Source of the DNA: an uncultured Deferribacterales bacterium
GTDB taxonomy: Bacteria; Chrysiogenota; Deferribacteres; Deferribacterales; Mucispirillaceae
DNA: 64,000 nt
NCBI GenBank assembly: GCA_947853665.1
Contig: CANTXF010000010.1
Span: forward strand, 1-64,000
Direction of reading: 5' to 3'
Positions 52,729 through 61,701 of the stretch are shown in pieces (position 1 is the stretch's first letter; each line of letters begins with the position of its first letter). The notes under the pieces were generated by a model. It did no database searches. It saw only the letters and a list, made by a program, of their open reading frames with translations, and was not told where the DNA came from. Both the position numbers and the translations under genes were made by a program.

Positions 52729-54624
52729 ATGAAAAAACTATTATTGGTAGCTCTCTTTGCGTCTCTTTCTCTCGTAGCCTGCAAAAAGAACCAGGCTCCG
52801 GAAGAAACGCCCGCTCCCGCCCAAACTGCGGCTCCGGCTGAAAATACGGCGCAGACTGCCGAAAAAGCAGGCGTTCTGAAAGGGATCATAAGCCCGGAAA
52901 ACCAAAAGGCCTATTCGGAAGGCCAGAAAGCGGCTTATATGGCCGGAACGCATATTAAGGACAAAAACGCCGACTGCGCCGGATGCCACGGAGAAACGGG
53001 GCTTCTTGACGACAGTGAAACCCAGGTAAACGAGGGATGCGTGGGATGCCACGGAGACCTTGACGAAATGGCAGAGGTAACGGCAAAAGGCGAAATAAAC
53101 CCGCATAAATCCCATTTGGGCAAAATCAACTGCACGGCGTGCCACGGCGGTCACGAGCCTTCGGCCATATACTGCAACAACTGCCACTCCTTTGATATTA
53201 AAATATCCTCCGAAGGTCAGAAACCGCTGCTTAAAAAAATCGATATAGAAAAATATAAAAACGCTTCCTCCGATGTGGTGGAAAACGTAGACGTGCTGGT
53301 AATAGGAGCCGGCGGCTCAGGCCATATAGCGGCGCTTACAGCTAAAAATAACGGCGCGTCCGTAATACTTGTGGAAAAAATGCCCATACCCGGCGGAAAC
53401 TCACAGCTTGCGGCTGGCGGTATGAACGCTGCTGAAACGATATATCAAAAAGCACTGAACATACCGGATACGAAAGAAACCATGTTTCAGGATACCATGA
53501 AAGGCGGAAAAAATATTTCAAATCCCGATCTTGTTAAAGTCCTTGCGGATAATTCTGCCGGTTCAATGGCATGGCTCACATCCATAGGCGCCAAGCTGAG
53601 CGCCGTAAATATGGGCGGCGGAGCCACCTATAAACGTTTCCACGCGCCGGAAGGCGGAGCGGCAGTAGGCTCTTACCTCGTGAATATATATAAGGATGTG
53701 GCCGAAAAAGAGGGCCTGGACGTAAGGCTTAATTCTCCGGCAGTAAAGCTTATAGTAGATGAAACCGGCGCGGTAAAAGGCGCGGTCATAGACGGCAAGC
53801 ACTCCGGCCCCTACGAGATACACGCAAAATCCGTAGTTCTTACCTCCGGCGGCTTTTCGGCCAATCCTGACAGGGTAGTGTCATACAGGCCGGAATATAC
53901 CGGTATGACCACATCTAACCAGCCCGGAGCCACTGGGGACGGCCTCGATCTGGCGAAGGAAGCCGACGCCGATTTCATCGACATGAAGCAGATACAGATA
54001 CATCCCTCTATCGCAGTGGGAAGCGGCACCCTTATAACCGAAGCGGTAAGGGGCGTGGGAGCCATAATGGTAAACCATGAAGGCAACCGCTTCTACGACG
54101 AGCTTTCCACAAGGGATAAAGTTTCCGCCGCCATACTGGCCCAGCCCGGCAAAACAGCCTATCTTATACTTGACGACAATATACGCAAAAGCCTTAACCA
54201 GATAGAAGGCTACTTCCATCTGAATCTGGCTAAGGAAGCCCCCACTCTGGAAGAACTTGCGAAATTGATAAACGTGCCGGCGGAGAATCTGGTAAACACC
54301 GTTAAAGAATACAATAAAGCCGTAGACACTAAAAAGGACAAGTTCGACAAAAAACCTCAGACACTGGAGAAAAAAGTCGAAAAAGGACCGTTCGTGGCGA
54401 TAGAGATAGCTCCCGGAGTACACTACACTATGGGGGGAGTAAAAATAAACACCGATTCCCAGGTAATTAACTCCAAAAACGAGCCTATCCCCAATTTCTA
54501 CGGAGCGGGCGAAGTAACGGGCGGAGTGCACGGAGCAAACCGCCTTGGCGGCAACTCCATTTCCGAAACGGTAACATTCGGACGGATAGCCGGAGCGAAA
54601 GCGGCTGAAAACGCGGCTAAATAA
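52729..54624 (+). CDS. Tetraheme flavocytochrome c lipoprotein, fumarate reductase type
   Basis: 631 residues. Lipoprotein signal with lipobox LVAC (Cys18). Four CxxCH hemes: CAGCH 83-87, CVGCH 104-108, CTACH 135-139, CNNCH 149-153. A FAD domain follows (VLVIGAGGSGH, KMPIPGGNSQLAAGG, C-terminal EVTGGVHGANRLGGNSIS). Residues matching the Shewanella Fcc3 active site include HAPEGGAAVG, STRDKVSAAILAQ, VHYTMGG and GANRLGG. It should reduce fumarate, or a related acid such as urocanate, in the periplasm using electrons from a membrane quinol-cytochrome. AGGAGG start at 52729; the frame is open 19 codons earlier. The lipid anchor differs from soluble Fcc3. Confidence 0.9.
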   Translation: MKKLLLVALFASLSLVACKKNQAPEETPAPAQTAAPAENTAQTAEKAGVLKGIISPENQKAYSEGQKAAYMAGTHIKDKNADCAGCHGETGLLDDSETQVNEGCVGCHGDLDEMAEVTAKGEINPHKSHLGKINCTACHGGHEPSAIYCNNCHSFDIKISSEGQKPLLKKIDIEKYKNASSDVVENVDVLVIGAGGSGHIAALTAKNNGASVILVEKMPIPGGNSQLAAGGMNAAETIYQKALNIPDTKETMFQDTMKGGKNISNPDLVKVLADNSAGSMAWLTSIGAKLSAVNMGGGATYKRFHAPEGGAAVGSYLVNIYKDVAEKEGLDVRLNSPAVKLIVDETGAVKGAVIDGKHSGPYEIHAKSVVLTSGGFSANPDRVVSYRPEYTGMTTSNQPGATGDGLDLAKEADADFIDMKQIQIHPSIAVGSGTLITEAVRGVGAIMVNHEGNRFYDELSTRDKVSAAILAQPGKTAYLILDDNIRKSLNQIEGYFHLNLAKEAPTLEELAKLINVPAENLVNTVKEYNKAVDTKKDKFDKKPQTLEKKVEKGPFVAIEIAPGVHYTMGGVKINTDSQVINSKNEPIPNFYGAGEVTGGVHGANRLGGNSISETVTFGRIAGAKAAENAAK

Positions 54625-54642
54625 AAACAAACCAAACGCATA

Positions 54643-54671
54643 AAAACGGCTCCTAACGGGGCCGTTTTTTT
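54643..54671 (+). terminator. Terminator of the flavocytochrome gene
   Basis: AAAACGGC / GCCGTTTT (54643-54650 and 54661-54668) followed by T residues, 18 bases past the stop. Confidence 0.85.
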
Positions 54672-55080
54672 ATGTCCCCCAAAATATCCCGCAAGCGAAA
54701 ACCGCGCGCCTTTAGGCCCTGCCGCAGGATTCCCCTGCCCGTATGCGATCCTGCTGTTCGGGCATATAATTTATAAACCGTATTTTAAGGATACTCCCCC
54801 GGCAATTTGGCAGCAAAACCGGCATAAGCGGCAGATAAGCTAAAAATCTAAAAGGAAAGACAACCTTTAAGCCCAGCCATATCCGGCCAGGTAAAATGAA
54901 TCCAAAATTTATATGAAAAGATATTCCGGCAAACACCCGCGCTTTTACCGCAATCGTTTTTTACGGAAAGCGTAAAGATAACCCTTATTTTATCAATATA
55001 CTGTACCATAGATAAAACCGAAGCTATTAATCGCCCTTAACTGTCCCGCGGCTGCGCAAAGCGCGCCTAAAAAAGCGCAA
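54672..55080. other. Gap without recognised gene
   Basis: About 410 bp between the flavocytochrome terminator and the RRM gene's terminator. A minus-strand frame at 54712-54936 has a hydrophobic look but weak start context and no recognised homolog. Scattered GC-rich segments (54700-54760) suggest decayed sequence. Nothing firm can be called. Confidence 0.5.
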
Positions 55081-55127
55081 AAAAAATCCGGCCCTTAAAG
55101 AGCCGGACGGAATCCCCTTTCGGGGAA
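55081..55127 (-). terminator. Terminator of the RRM protein gene
   Basis: On the minus strand TCCGGC / GCCGGA (loop CTCTTTAAGG) is followed by eight T's, with a second hairpin TCCCC-GAAA-GGGGA just before it. Confidence 0.8.
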
Positions 55128-55143
55128 AAGCAGGTATGCTAAA

Positions 55144-55404
55144 TTATCTTCTTTCCCTGCGTTCGCGTTCGTTAGCTTCGTTCACACGAATCATACGGCC
55201 GCCGAAAGTCGTGTCGTTGAGCTTTTCAATGGCTTCGTTAGCCGGCTCGTCGTCCATTTCGACGAAGCCGAACCCGCGGAACCTGCCGGTTTCACGGTCA
55301 TTGATAAACTTAACGGAATGAACTTCTCCAAACTGGGAAAAAAGCTCCGCAACTTCGTTTTCCTTAGCGCTGTAGCTAAGGTTTCCTACAAAAATTCTTT
55401 TCAT
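55144..55404 (-). CDS. RRM RNA-binding protein (Rbp type)
   Basis: 86 residues forming one RRM with RNP2 IFVGNL at residues 4-9 and RNP1 RGFGFVEM near 43-50, plus a basic ERERRERR tail. Bacterial single-RRM proteins of this kind are often cold-inducible and bind RNA. A ~170-nt leader precedes it. Confidence 0.92.
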   Translation of the reverse strand: MKRIFVGNLSYSAKENEVAELFSQFGEVHSVKFINDRETGRFRGFGFVEMDDEPANEAIEKLNDTTFGGRMIRVNEANERERRERR

Positions 55405-55584
55405 ACCCTACAAACTCCTTGCTGACCCCTAGTAAATATTAGACAGCCGCCCCAGACAGCACTAACAAGAAAGCAAGGACATTCAGGAACACTGAAAAAA
55501 ATCTTCCTACGTTTACTTCTCATGCCATACACAGTTCTACTGTCGCACTAGTTCTTTTCAGCCGCTTCTGCGGCAATGGAGATG

Positions 55585-55593
55585 ATGATAGCA
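55585..55593 (-). promoter_or_regulatory. Possible extended -10 promoter of the RRM gene
   Basis: TGC-TATCAT (extended -10, minus strand) would place the transcript start near 55575, giving a ~170-nt 5' leader with small hairpins, as in cold-shock-type genes. No clear -35 is present. Confidence 0.35.
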
Positions 55594-55834
55594 CATTTTT
55601 TTAAAAACGCCAGTAAAATATTACAAAAAACTAAAAAAATATTTACATAGAATCATTCTTATAACGGCATTAGAAGATTAACATGCTGATATCTATATAA
55701 AATAAACCTCAGCCGCCCTTTTGTACAGATCAACTTAAAGCTGATGAGGAAATAAGTACGGATAAAAAACAGGCGTTATTCAGCGCTGATACCGGCATAC
55801 AGAGAAACATCTGCATTATTAACGGCAATATTTT

Positions 55835-55996
55835 CAATCCGGCTCGCCATGAAACAAGCAGACCGGATTGGGAGGTTATCGTTTTTTCTTTTCCTGGTCT
55901 GCCGGAAAAAATACTTAAACAAAAACGGCCGCATCATAAATAAATCAGGGCCGCAAATTCAAAATACGCGGTTCTAAAATACTCGGAATACCGAGT
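55835..55996 (+). other. lysS upstream region with exclusive stems
   Basis: CAATCCGG (55835-55842) pairs with CCGGATTG (55863-55870), while GCAGACC (55858-55864), which overlaps it, pairs with GGTCTGC (55896-55902); both cannot form at once. A T-rich segment lies in between, and a further hairpin ACTCGG-AATA-CCGAGT is at 55981-55996. It could be a leader attenuator or incidental. No T-box core was found. The rest of 55600-56100 shows no gene. Confidence 0.3.
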
Positions 55997-56101
55997 TGCT
56001 GGCGGAAATACCACGCTATGGGCGAAAAACAAAAACATTGTAAAAACTTAAGAATTTATATAAAATGCCAAAATATTCAAAAATTTTATACGGAGAAGCC
56101 A

Positions 56102-57601
56102 ATGGACCAGCACAGGCTTGAAAAAAGCCAGAAATTAAGAAATATGGGCCTTAACCCATACGTAAACTCTCATATAATAGAATCTCCGATATCAGATATA
56201 ACCGGCCTTTACGGCTCCGAAACCGCGGCTCTGCCGGAAAACGAGGAATTTTCCGCAGCGGGCCGCGTAACCGGCAAACGCGAATTCGGTAAAACGTCCT
56301 TTCTCACTTTAAAGGACAGAACGGGCAAGATACAGGTATATATAAAAAAGGGCCTGATTTCCGATGACGAATTCGGCATATATGGCCTTACGGACGTTGG
56401 GGATTTTATAGGAGTTACCGGGACTCTTTTCAGAACCAAAACCGGAGAACTCACACTAAGAGCCAAATCTTACAGGTTGCTTACCAAAGCCCTCAGGGAT
56501 CTGCCGGAAAAATTTCACGGCCTGAAAGACGTGGAAACCCGCTACCGCCAGCGATATCTAGACCTTATTATGAACGACGAGTCCAAAGAGGTGTTTCTTA
56601 AAAGAAGCCGCATAATACACGAAATACGCAATTTCTTTACGGAAAGAGGCTTCGTGGAAGCCGAAACGCCCATGATGCACTCCATCATAGGCGGGGCGGC
56701 GGCAAAGCCTTTCGTAACCCACCATAACGCTCTAGATATGGAACTTTATCTGCGCATAGCGCCGGAGCTTTATCTTAAAAGGCTGGTCGTGGGCGGCATC
56801 GAAAGAGTGTTCGAACTTAACCGCAACTTTCGGAACGAAGGCATAGACACGAAGCACAACCCTGAATTTACTATGATAGAATGGTATATGGCCTACGCGG
56901 ATTATCACACCCTTATGGATATGATAGAGGAGCTTATATCGGGCCTGGCCGCGAAAATCAACGGAGCGGATCATCTGGAATTCGGCGGCAAAAAAATAGA
57001 TTTGACAAGACCGTGGAAACGCATAACCATGGAGGATTCCCTTAAAGAATTTGCGGGGATAGAAAAAAGCGCTTTCGACACCCGCGAAAAAGCCGCGGAG
57101 CTTGCCAAAAAGCACGGAATAAAACCGGAAGCCGCATGGGGCCGGGGGAAAATCGTTCAGGAGCTTTTCGACGCTCTCGTAGAGGAAAAGCTCCTTAACC
57201 CCACATTTATAACCGACTATCCCAAAGAAATATCCCCCCTTTCCAAATCAAAGGAAACGGATCCGGAGCTGACGGACAGATTCGAGCTTTTCGTTGCGGG
57301 GATGGAGCTTTCCAACGGATTCAACGAGCTTAACGACCCGATAGACCAGAAAGAACGCTTTCAGAAACAGGTGGAGTCCAGAAACGCGGGGGACGAGGAA
57401 GCCTGCATGATGGACGAGGACTATATAAGGGCTCTCGAATACGGATTACCTCCCACTGCCGGAGCGGGTATGGGTATAGACAGACTGGTTATGCTGCTTA
57501 CCAACCAGCCCACAATAAGGGAGGTGCTGCTGTTTCCTTACATGAGGCCGGAAGAACCGACAGAATGTGCTCAGACACAGGAAAAAGAAGACGAAGCGTA
57601 A
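56102..57601 (+). CDS. lysS: Lysyl-tRNA synthetase, class II
   Basis: 499 residues. N-terminal OB anticodon-binding domain (AAGRVTGKREFGKTSFLTLKD), then class II motifs: motif 2 FELNRNFRNEGIDTKHNPEFTMIE, motif 3 GAGMGIDRLVML, with AELYLKRL-like strand (APELYLKRLVVGG). It ends with a short acidic tail. ATG 56102 follows GGAGAAG; the frame is open 28 codons earlier without a ribosome site. Confidence 0.95.
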   Translation: MDQHRLEKSQKLRNMGLNPYVNSHIIESPISDITGLYGSETAALPENEEFSAAGRVTGKREFGKTSFLTLKDRTGKIQVYIKKGLISDDEFGIYGLTDVGDFIGVTGTLFRTKTGELTLRAKSYRLLTKALRDLPEKFHGLKDVETRYRQRYLDLIMNDESKEVFLKRSRIIHEIRNFFTERGFVEAETPMMHSIIGGAAAKPFVTHHNALDMELYLRIAPELYLKRLVVGGIERVFELNRNFRNEGIDTKHNPEFTMIEWYMAYADYHTLMDMIEELISGLAAKINGADHLEFGGKKIDLTRPWKRITMEDSLKEFAGIEKSAFDTREKAAELAKKHGIKPEAAWGRGKIVQELFDALVEEKLLNPTFITDYPKEISPLSKSKETDPELTDRFELFVAGMELSNGFNELNDPIDQKERFQKQVESRNAGDEEACMMDEDYIRALEYGLPPTAGAGMGIDRLVMLLTNQPTIREVLLFPYMRPEEPTECAQTQEKEDEA

Positions 57602-57770
57602 AAGAAACCGGTACGCGGCCCTGATGGTACCCTGCTATAAAAAAACGGCAACCGGGCGTTATTTATATATTCTTGTTTTAACCGTTTTTAATCGAACGGA
57701 GGCTTTCCGCAAAAATAAGCTGTTGCAGGCGGCTCCGTAAAAACATTAATTACTCTTTTCGGAAGGAAAT

Positions 57771-58196
57771 ATGAAAACTCTGCCAGCGTTATTTTTTTCA
57801 CTGTTCTTTATTTCGGGATCATACGCCGAATCAGGAGAAGATTATTTTAACGAAGGAATAGAGGCTTACGATAAGGAAGAATTTACGGAGGCCTGCGAAT
57901 TATTCCGTAAAGCCTGCGACAGCGGAAACGCGGATGGCTGCTCTAATCTTGGCGTTATGTATAAAAACGGCCAGGGCATTAAGCAGGACTATTTTAAAGC
58001 CGTTGAATTATATGAGAAAGCCTGCAGCGGAGGAAACGCAAAGGGATGTTTTAATCTTGGATTTATGTATATCAATGGCTATGGAGTCAAGGCTGACATA
58101 GAGAAAGCCCTGAATTTATTCGGCCAGGCCTGCGAAATGAAAGAGCAGGCAGGCTGCCAGGCTTACGCCGATTTGAAAAAGAATCTGGGTCAGTAA
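57771..58196 (+). CDS. Exported Sel1-repeat protein
   Basis: 141 residues. Signal peptide 1-19 (ends SYA), then about three Sel1-like repeats with the paired cysteines of this family: EACELFRKACDSGNADGCSNLGVMYKNGQG, then AVELYEKACSGGNAKGCFNLGFMY, then ALNLFGQACEMKEQAGC. It resembles the cysteine-rich Hcp-type Sel1 proteins; function unknown. GGAAGG ribosome site. A broken copy follows immediately. Confidence 0.85.
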   Translation: MKTLPALFFSLFFISGSYAESGEDYFNEGIEAYDKEEFTEACELFRKACDSGNADGCSNLGVMYKNGQGIKQDYFKAVELYEKACSGGNAKGCFNLGFMYINGYGVKADIEKALNLFGQACEMKEQAGCQAYADLKKNLGQ

Positions 58197-58258
58197 TAAA
58201 TGCAATTATCCGCGTTAAAAACAGCCGCCGCATTAATTACTCTTTTTTTGATGATAAT

Positions 58259-58575
58259 ATGAAAACTCTGCCAGCATTATTTCTCTCACTGCCCTCTATT
58301 TCGTGATCATACGCCGAAGCCGGAGAAGATTATTTTAATGAAGGGGCATAGGCTTACGGCAAAGGAAAATTTAAGACGGCCTGCAATCTCTTCCTTAAAG
58401 CCTGCGACAGCGGAGATATAAAGGGCTGCCATAACTTTGGCTTTATGTATGAAAACGGCACGTAGTCAAAGCGGATATGGAAAAAGCCCTCAGATTATAC
58501 GCTAAAACCCGTGAAATGAAAGAGAGGGTCGGATGTCCGGCCCATTCTAACCTGAAAAAGCGGCTCGGAAAGTAA
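58259..58575 (+). pseudogene. Decayed tandem copy of the Sel1-repeat gene
   Basis: The sequence follows gene 57771-58196 from ~20 bases before its ATG to its stop, but with TGA at 58304-58306 and TAG at 58349-58351 in frame, a one-base deletion near 58461-58465 that makes another TAG, loss of one 36-codon repeat, and loss of the GGAAGG ribosome site (now TTGATG). It keeps the end RLGK-stop. It is a clear pseudogene from tandem duplication. Confidence 0.9.
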
Positions 58576-58612
58576 AAAAATTTATTTCCCCCGGCAAGAA
58601 CAGGCCGATAAC

Positions 58613-59323
58613 CTAAAGAGAAGCGATAAGCGCCTTAAATGCGCCGTAGCTTTTAAGCTTTCTGCCTGCCGCCGATTCGGTATGGCAGATAAGAATATCG
58701 AGAACGCCCTCTTCCTGAGCACCGGATATTTTAAGGTTTTTATAAAGTTCCGGCCTGCCCAGAGCCCTCAGTATCAAATCCTCGCCGCACCCTATCTTTA
58801 AAGAGACGTCCGGCGCGCAGTCCCGGCAGTAATAAAGGCCGCCGGCCAAAGCTCCACCGCCCCTGGTTTCCTTTCCGCAGGCGGAGCAAAAACCACAGTC
58901 GAACATAAGGCCGGAATTTTTCAGCATAGCGTAAAAAGTATATATCAGGGCCGAAGACGCGTTCTCTTTATTGAACCTGGTTATCATTGTCCATAGCACC
59001 GGCTCTTTCTGCTCTGTTTCGTAAATACTGTCGAACACGTCGAAAACCAGATTCAGTCTTAAAGATACCGCAGGTTCCTCCACAAATCCCATAAACGCCG
59101 GGTCGTGCCGGAAACCGTACAGCTTGTTCAAATCGGAGTTATCTTTTTTGAGAAAATCTATTTCACCCGGAACCAGCGTCATTATACCGCTTTTTTTCGT
59201 ATAGGCTTTCGGCATAAACAGCTTCAGCTTGCCGAAATCCCTGGTAAAGGCCAAAGCGACGGCGGAACTGTCGGTATATTTTATAAGCTTGTATATAAGG
59301 CCGGGAGTAAAGAGACGTTCCAT
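58613..59323 (-). CDS. recO: DNA repair protein RecO
   Basis: 236 residues. N-terminal OB-fold (MERLFTPGLIYKLIKYTDSSAVALAFT region), central helices, and zinc-binding Cys group CGFCSACG...CRDC. It loads RecA with RecR/RecF. Follows mgtE by 4 bases. Confidence 0.9.
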   Translation of the reverse strand: MERLFTPGLIYKLIKYTDSSAVALAFTRDFGKLKLFMPKAYTKKSGIMTLVPGEIDFLKKDNSDLNKLYGFRHDPAFMGFVEEPAVSLRLNLVFDVFDSIYETEQKEPVLWTMITRFNKENASSALIYTFYAMLKNSGLMFDCGFCSACGKETRGGGALAGGLYYCRDCAPDVSLKIGCGEDLILRALGRPELYKNLKISGAQEEGVLDILICHTESAAGRKLKSYGAFKALIASL

Positions 59324-59327
59324 TTTC

Positions 59328-60683
59328 CTATAATATCATAAGAAGCAGCATTGAGACGGTAAAATATATGGTAAGCCCAGTTACGTCGTTGAAAGCCGTT
59401 ATAAAAGGAGTAGAAGCCACTGCCGGGTCTAATTTCATCTTCATAAGGACTATCGGCACAAAAGCCCCCGTAAAGGAAGCGAACAGCATGGCGAAAAATA
59501 TGGCGGTGCCCACTATGACGCCTATGCGGACGTCTCCGTTCCATAACGGAGCCACAATCCCCAGAAGGACACCGATAACGATACCCATAACGGCGCCTAC
59601 CCTTACCTCCCGGAATACTACCTTAAACACATTTGAAAGGTCTATCCTGCCCAGAGCCGCACCGCGGATTATAATCGTGGCGGACTGGCTGCCCACGTTG
59701 CCGCCCATAGCCATAACTATCGGCATAAACGTGGAAAAAACGAGAAAATCCTGCACCCGCCCCTGGAAATAAGTTATGACGAAACCGGCGAAAAGCTCGC
59801 CCACAAAAGTGATTAAAAGCCATGGAAGCCTTATTCTGGCAATTTTAAGAGGCTGGTTGTCAAACATCATTTCTTCCTGTTTGACGCCCGCCATCGTATA
59901 GATATCCTCCGAGGCTTTATCCCTGATAATATCTATAACGTCGTCTACGGTAATTATGCCGCAGAGTCTGTGATGCTCGTCCACCACGGGAAGCGCGAGC
60001 AAATCGTATTTTTCCACCAGATCCGCCACGTAGTCTTCCTTATCCATAACCGATACGGACACCACGTCCGTTATCATTACCTCGGAGAGCTTTTTTTCAG
60101 GCGGGTTCAGTATAAGCTGCCTTAAGGAAAGCACACCAACCAGGCGCTTTTCATCGTCTATCACATAAAGATAGAATACCATCTCCAGATGCTCCGCCTT
60201 ATGGAGCAGCCTTGTGGCCTCCTTTACCGTGGTATCGGAATGCATGGCAAAATAAGCCGTGTTCATTATGGCCCCGGCGGAATCCTCGGGGTAATGCAGA
60301 AGCTCCTCCACGTCGAGAAGCTCGTCCTTTGATATATATTGTAGAAAGCTTTGCTGTTTTTCCTTAGGGATGAGCCTCAGCACATAGGAAGCGTCGTCGC
60401 TCTCCATTTCCGAAAGAAGAGAGGCGGCCATTTTAGGGTCCATCTCCTCGAATATCCTTACGATATCCACATCGTCCATTTCGAGGATGATTTCCGCCAC
60501 CCTGGAACGGTCGGTAATGAAGGACCATATTTTCTTTCTGTCCAGATCGGAAAGATTGGAGACGATAAGGGCTATATCGGCGGGATGCAGCTTTGCCAGC
60601 ACCTTTTCCAAAGGAACTTTGGCGTTGCGGCGAATAAGCTTTTTGACGTTTTCGAGTTTTACCCTCAAAGCCGAATCCAACAT
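59328..60683 (-). CDS. mgtE: Magnesium transporter MgtE
   Basis: 451 residues. N domain (LHPADIALIVSNLSD, EMDPKMAASLLSEM), two CBS domains (EDSAGAIMNTAYFAMHSDTTV; VITDVVSVSVMD), then five membrane helices with GGNVGSQSATIIIRG and DPAVASTPFITAFNDVTGLTIYF, which carry the Mg2+ pore aspartate. ATG 60683 has GAGG upstream; TTG 60701 is less likely. Confidence 0.94.
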   Translation of the reverse strand: MLDSALRVKLENVKKLIRRNAKVPLEKVLAKLHPADIALIVSNLSDLDRKKIWSFITDRSRVAEIILEMDDVDIVRIFEEMDPKMAASLLSEMESDDASYVLRLIPKEKQQSFLQYISKDELLDVEELLHYPEDSAGAIMNTAYFAMHSDTTVKEATRLLHKAEHLEMVFYLYVIDDEKRLVGVLSLRQLILNPPEKKLSEVMITDVVSVSVMDKEDYVADLVEKYDLLALPVVDEHHRLCGIITVDDVIDIIRDKASEDIYTMAGVKQEEMMFDNQPLKIARIRLPWLLITFVGELFAGFVITYFQGRVQDFLVFSTFMPIVMAMGGNVGSQSATIIIRGAALGRIDLSNVFKVVFREVRVGAVMGIVIGVLLGIVAPLWNGDVRIGVIVGTAIFFAMLFASFTGAFVPIVLMKMKLDPAVASTPFITAFNDVTGLTIYFTVSMLLLMIL

Positions 60684-60774
60684 AGCGCACCTCGCCGCCA
60701 AAAACGCGGCCTGTCAATATAACAAAATAACGCGCGATAATCCAGCTTTTTCGGAAAAAGACGAAAGCTAAGGC

Positions 60775-60798
60775 GCGGCGGCAAACAGAGGCCGCCGC
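60775..60798 (-). terminator. Hairpin after era
   Basis: GCGGCGGC / GCCGCCGC (60775-60782 and 60791-60798) lies 4 bases past the era stop on the minus strand. There is no T-run after it, so termination may be factor-dependent. Confidence 0.4.
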
Positions 60799-60801
60799 TA
60801 T

Positions 60802-61701
60802 TTATTTCAGCCCCTGAATCCCCAGATATTCCGAGTTTGCAACCCAGTTTTCCCTTACTTTTACCCAAAGCTCAAGATAAACTTTGCGACCGAAAAAGGA
60901 CTCGAGGTTTTTACGGGCGTTTTCGCCTATTTTTTTCAGCATGGAGCCTTTTTCACCTATTACTATGCCTTTCTGGGATTCCCTGTTCACATATATAACG
61001 GCGGATATTTCCGTAAGCTTCCCGGTTTCGTTGAAAGACTCTATCTCCACCAGTATATCGTAGGGGACTTCCTGCCGCAGGTTAAGAAAAGCCTGCTCCC
61101 TGATATACTCCGCCGCGAGAAACTTCTCCGGCTGCGTGGTAATAAGCTCCTCGTCGTACTGGGGAACGTTCTCCGGCAGATATTCCGCCGTCAGCTCCAT
61201 AAATTTATCTATGTTCACGCCCTTTACTGCTGATACGGGCAAAACCTGGCCGAAATCCGCCATGGGATATATTTCTTCCGCGGTTTTATACACGGCTTCC
61301 TTTTTTACCGCGTCGATTTTCGTTATAAGGAGCATTTTAGGCTGGGGAGCGGCTTTAGTTATCTCCATAAGCCTTGCGAAATCGTTTCCGGGCTTTACTC
61401 CGGCTTCCGCCAGAACGCATATAACGTCCACAATGGATATACTGTCTATGGCTTGCTGGACGAGCGCCCTGTTAAGCCTGGTCTTAGCGGAGTGGAAGCC
61501 CGGCGTGTCCACGAAAACGGCCTGATAATAATCGGCGGTTTTTATCCCGTATATAGTATTTCTCGTGGTTTGAGGCCGCGGCGACACTATGGCTATTTTC
61601 TCGCCTATCACCGCGTTAAGCAGCGTGGATTTTCCCGCATTGGGAAGGCCTACTAGAGCCACAAGCCCCGCTCTGAAATCTTTTTTATCGCCAGCCTTCA
61701 T
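60802..61701 (-). CDS. era: GTPase Era
   Basis: 299 residues: G1 GLPNAGKSTLLNAVIG, DTPGFHSAK (G3), LITKIDAV (G4), then C-terminal KH domain VIGEKGSMLKKIGENARKNLE. It binds the 16S rRNA 3' end in 30S assembly. ATGA overlap with the CorC-like gene. Confidence 0.96.
   Translation of the reverse strand: MKAGDKKDFRAGLVALVGLPNAGKSTLLNAVIGEKIAIVSPRPQTTRNTIYGIKTADYYQAVFVDTPGFHSAKTRLNRALVQQAIDSISIVDVICVLAEAGVKPGNDFARLMEITKAAPQPKMLLITKIDAVKKEAVYKTAEEIYPMADFGQVLPVSAVKGVNIDKFMELTAEYLPENVPQYDEELITTQPEKFLAAEYIREQAFLNLRQEVPYDILVEIESFNETGKLTEISAVIYVNRESQKGIVIGEKGSMLKKIGENARKNLESFFGRKVYLELWVKVRENWVANSEYLGIQGLK

Noticed and set aside
54712-54936. Minus-strand ORF of 74 codons
   Set aside because: Hydrophobic composition but no good start context, no known family, and GC pattern unlike neighbouring genes.
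56018-56101. Earlier lysS start and a possible T-box leader
   Set aside because: No ribosome site before 56018, residues are not family-like, and no T-box core sequence is found upstream.
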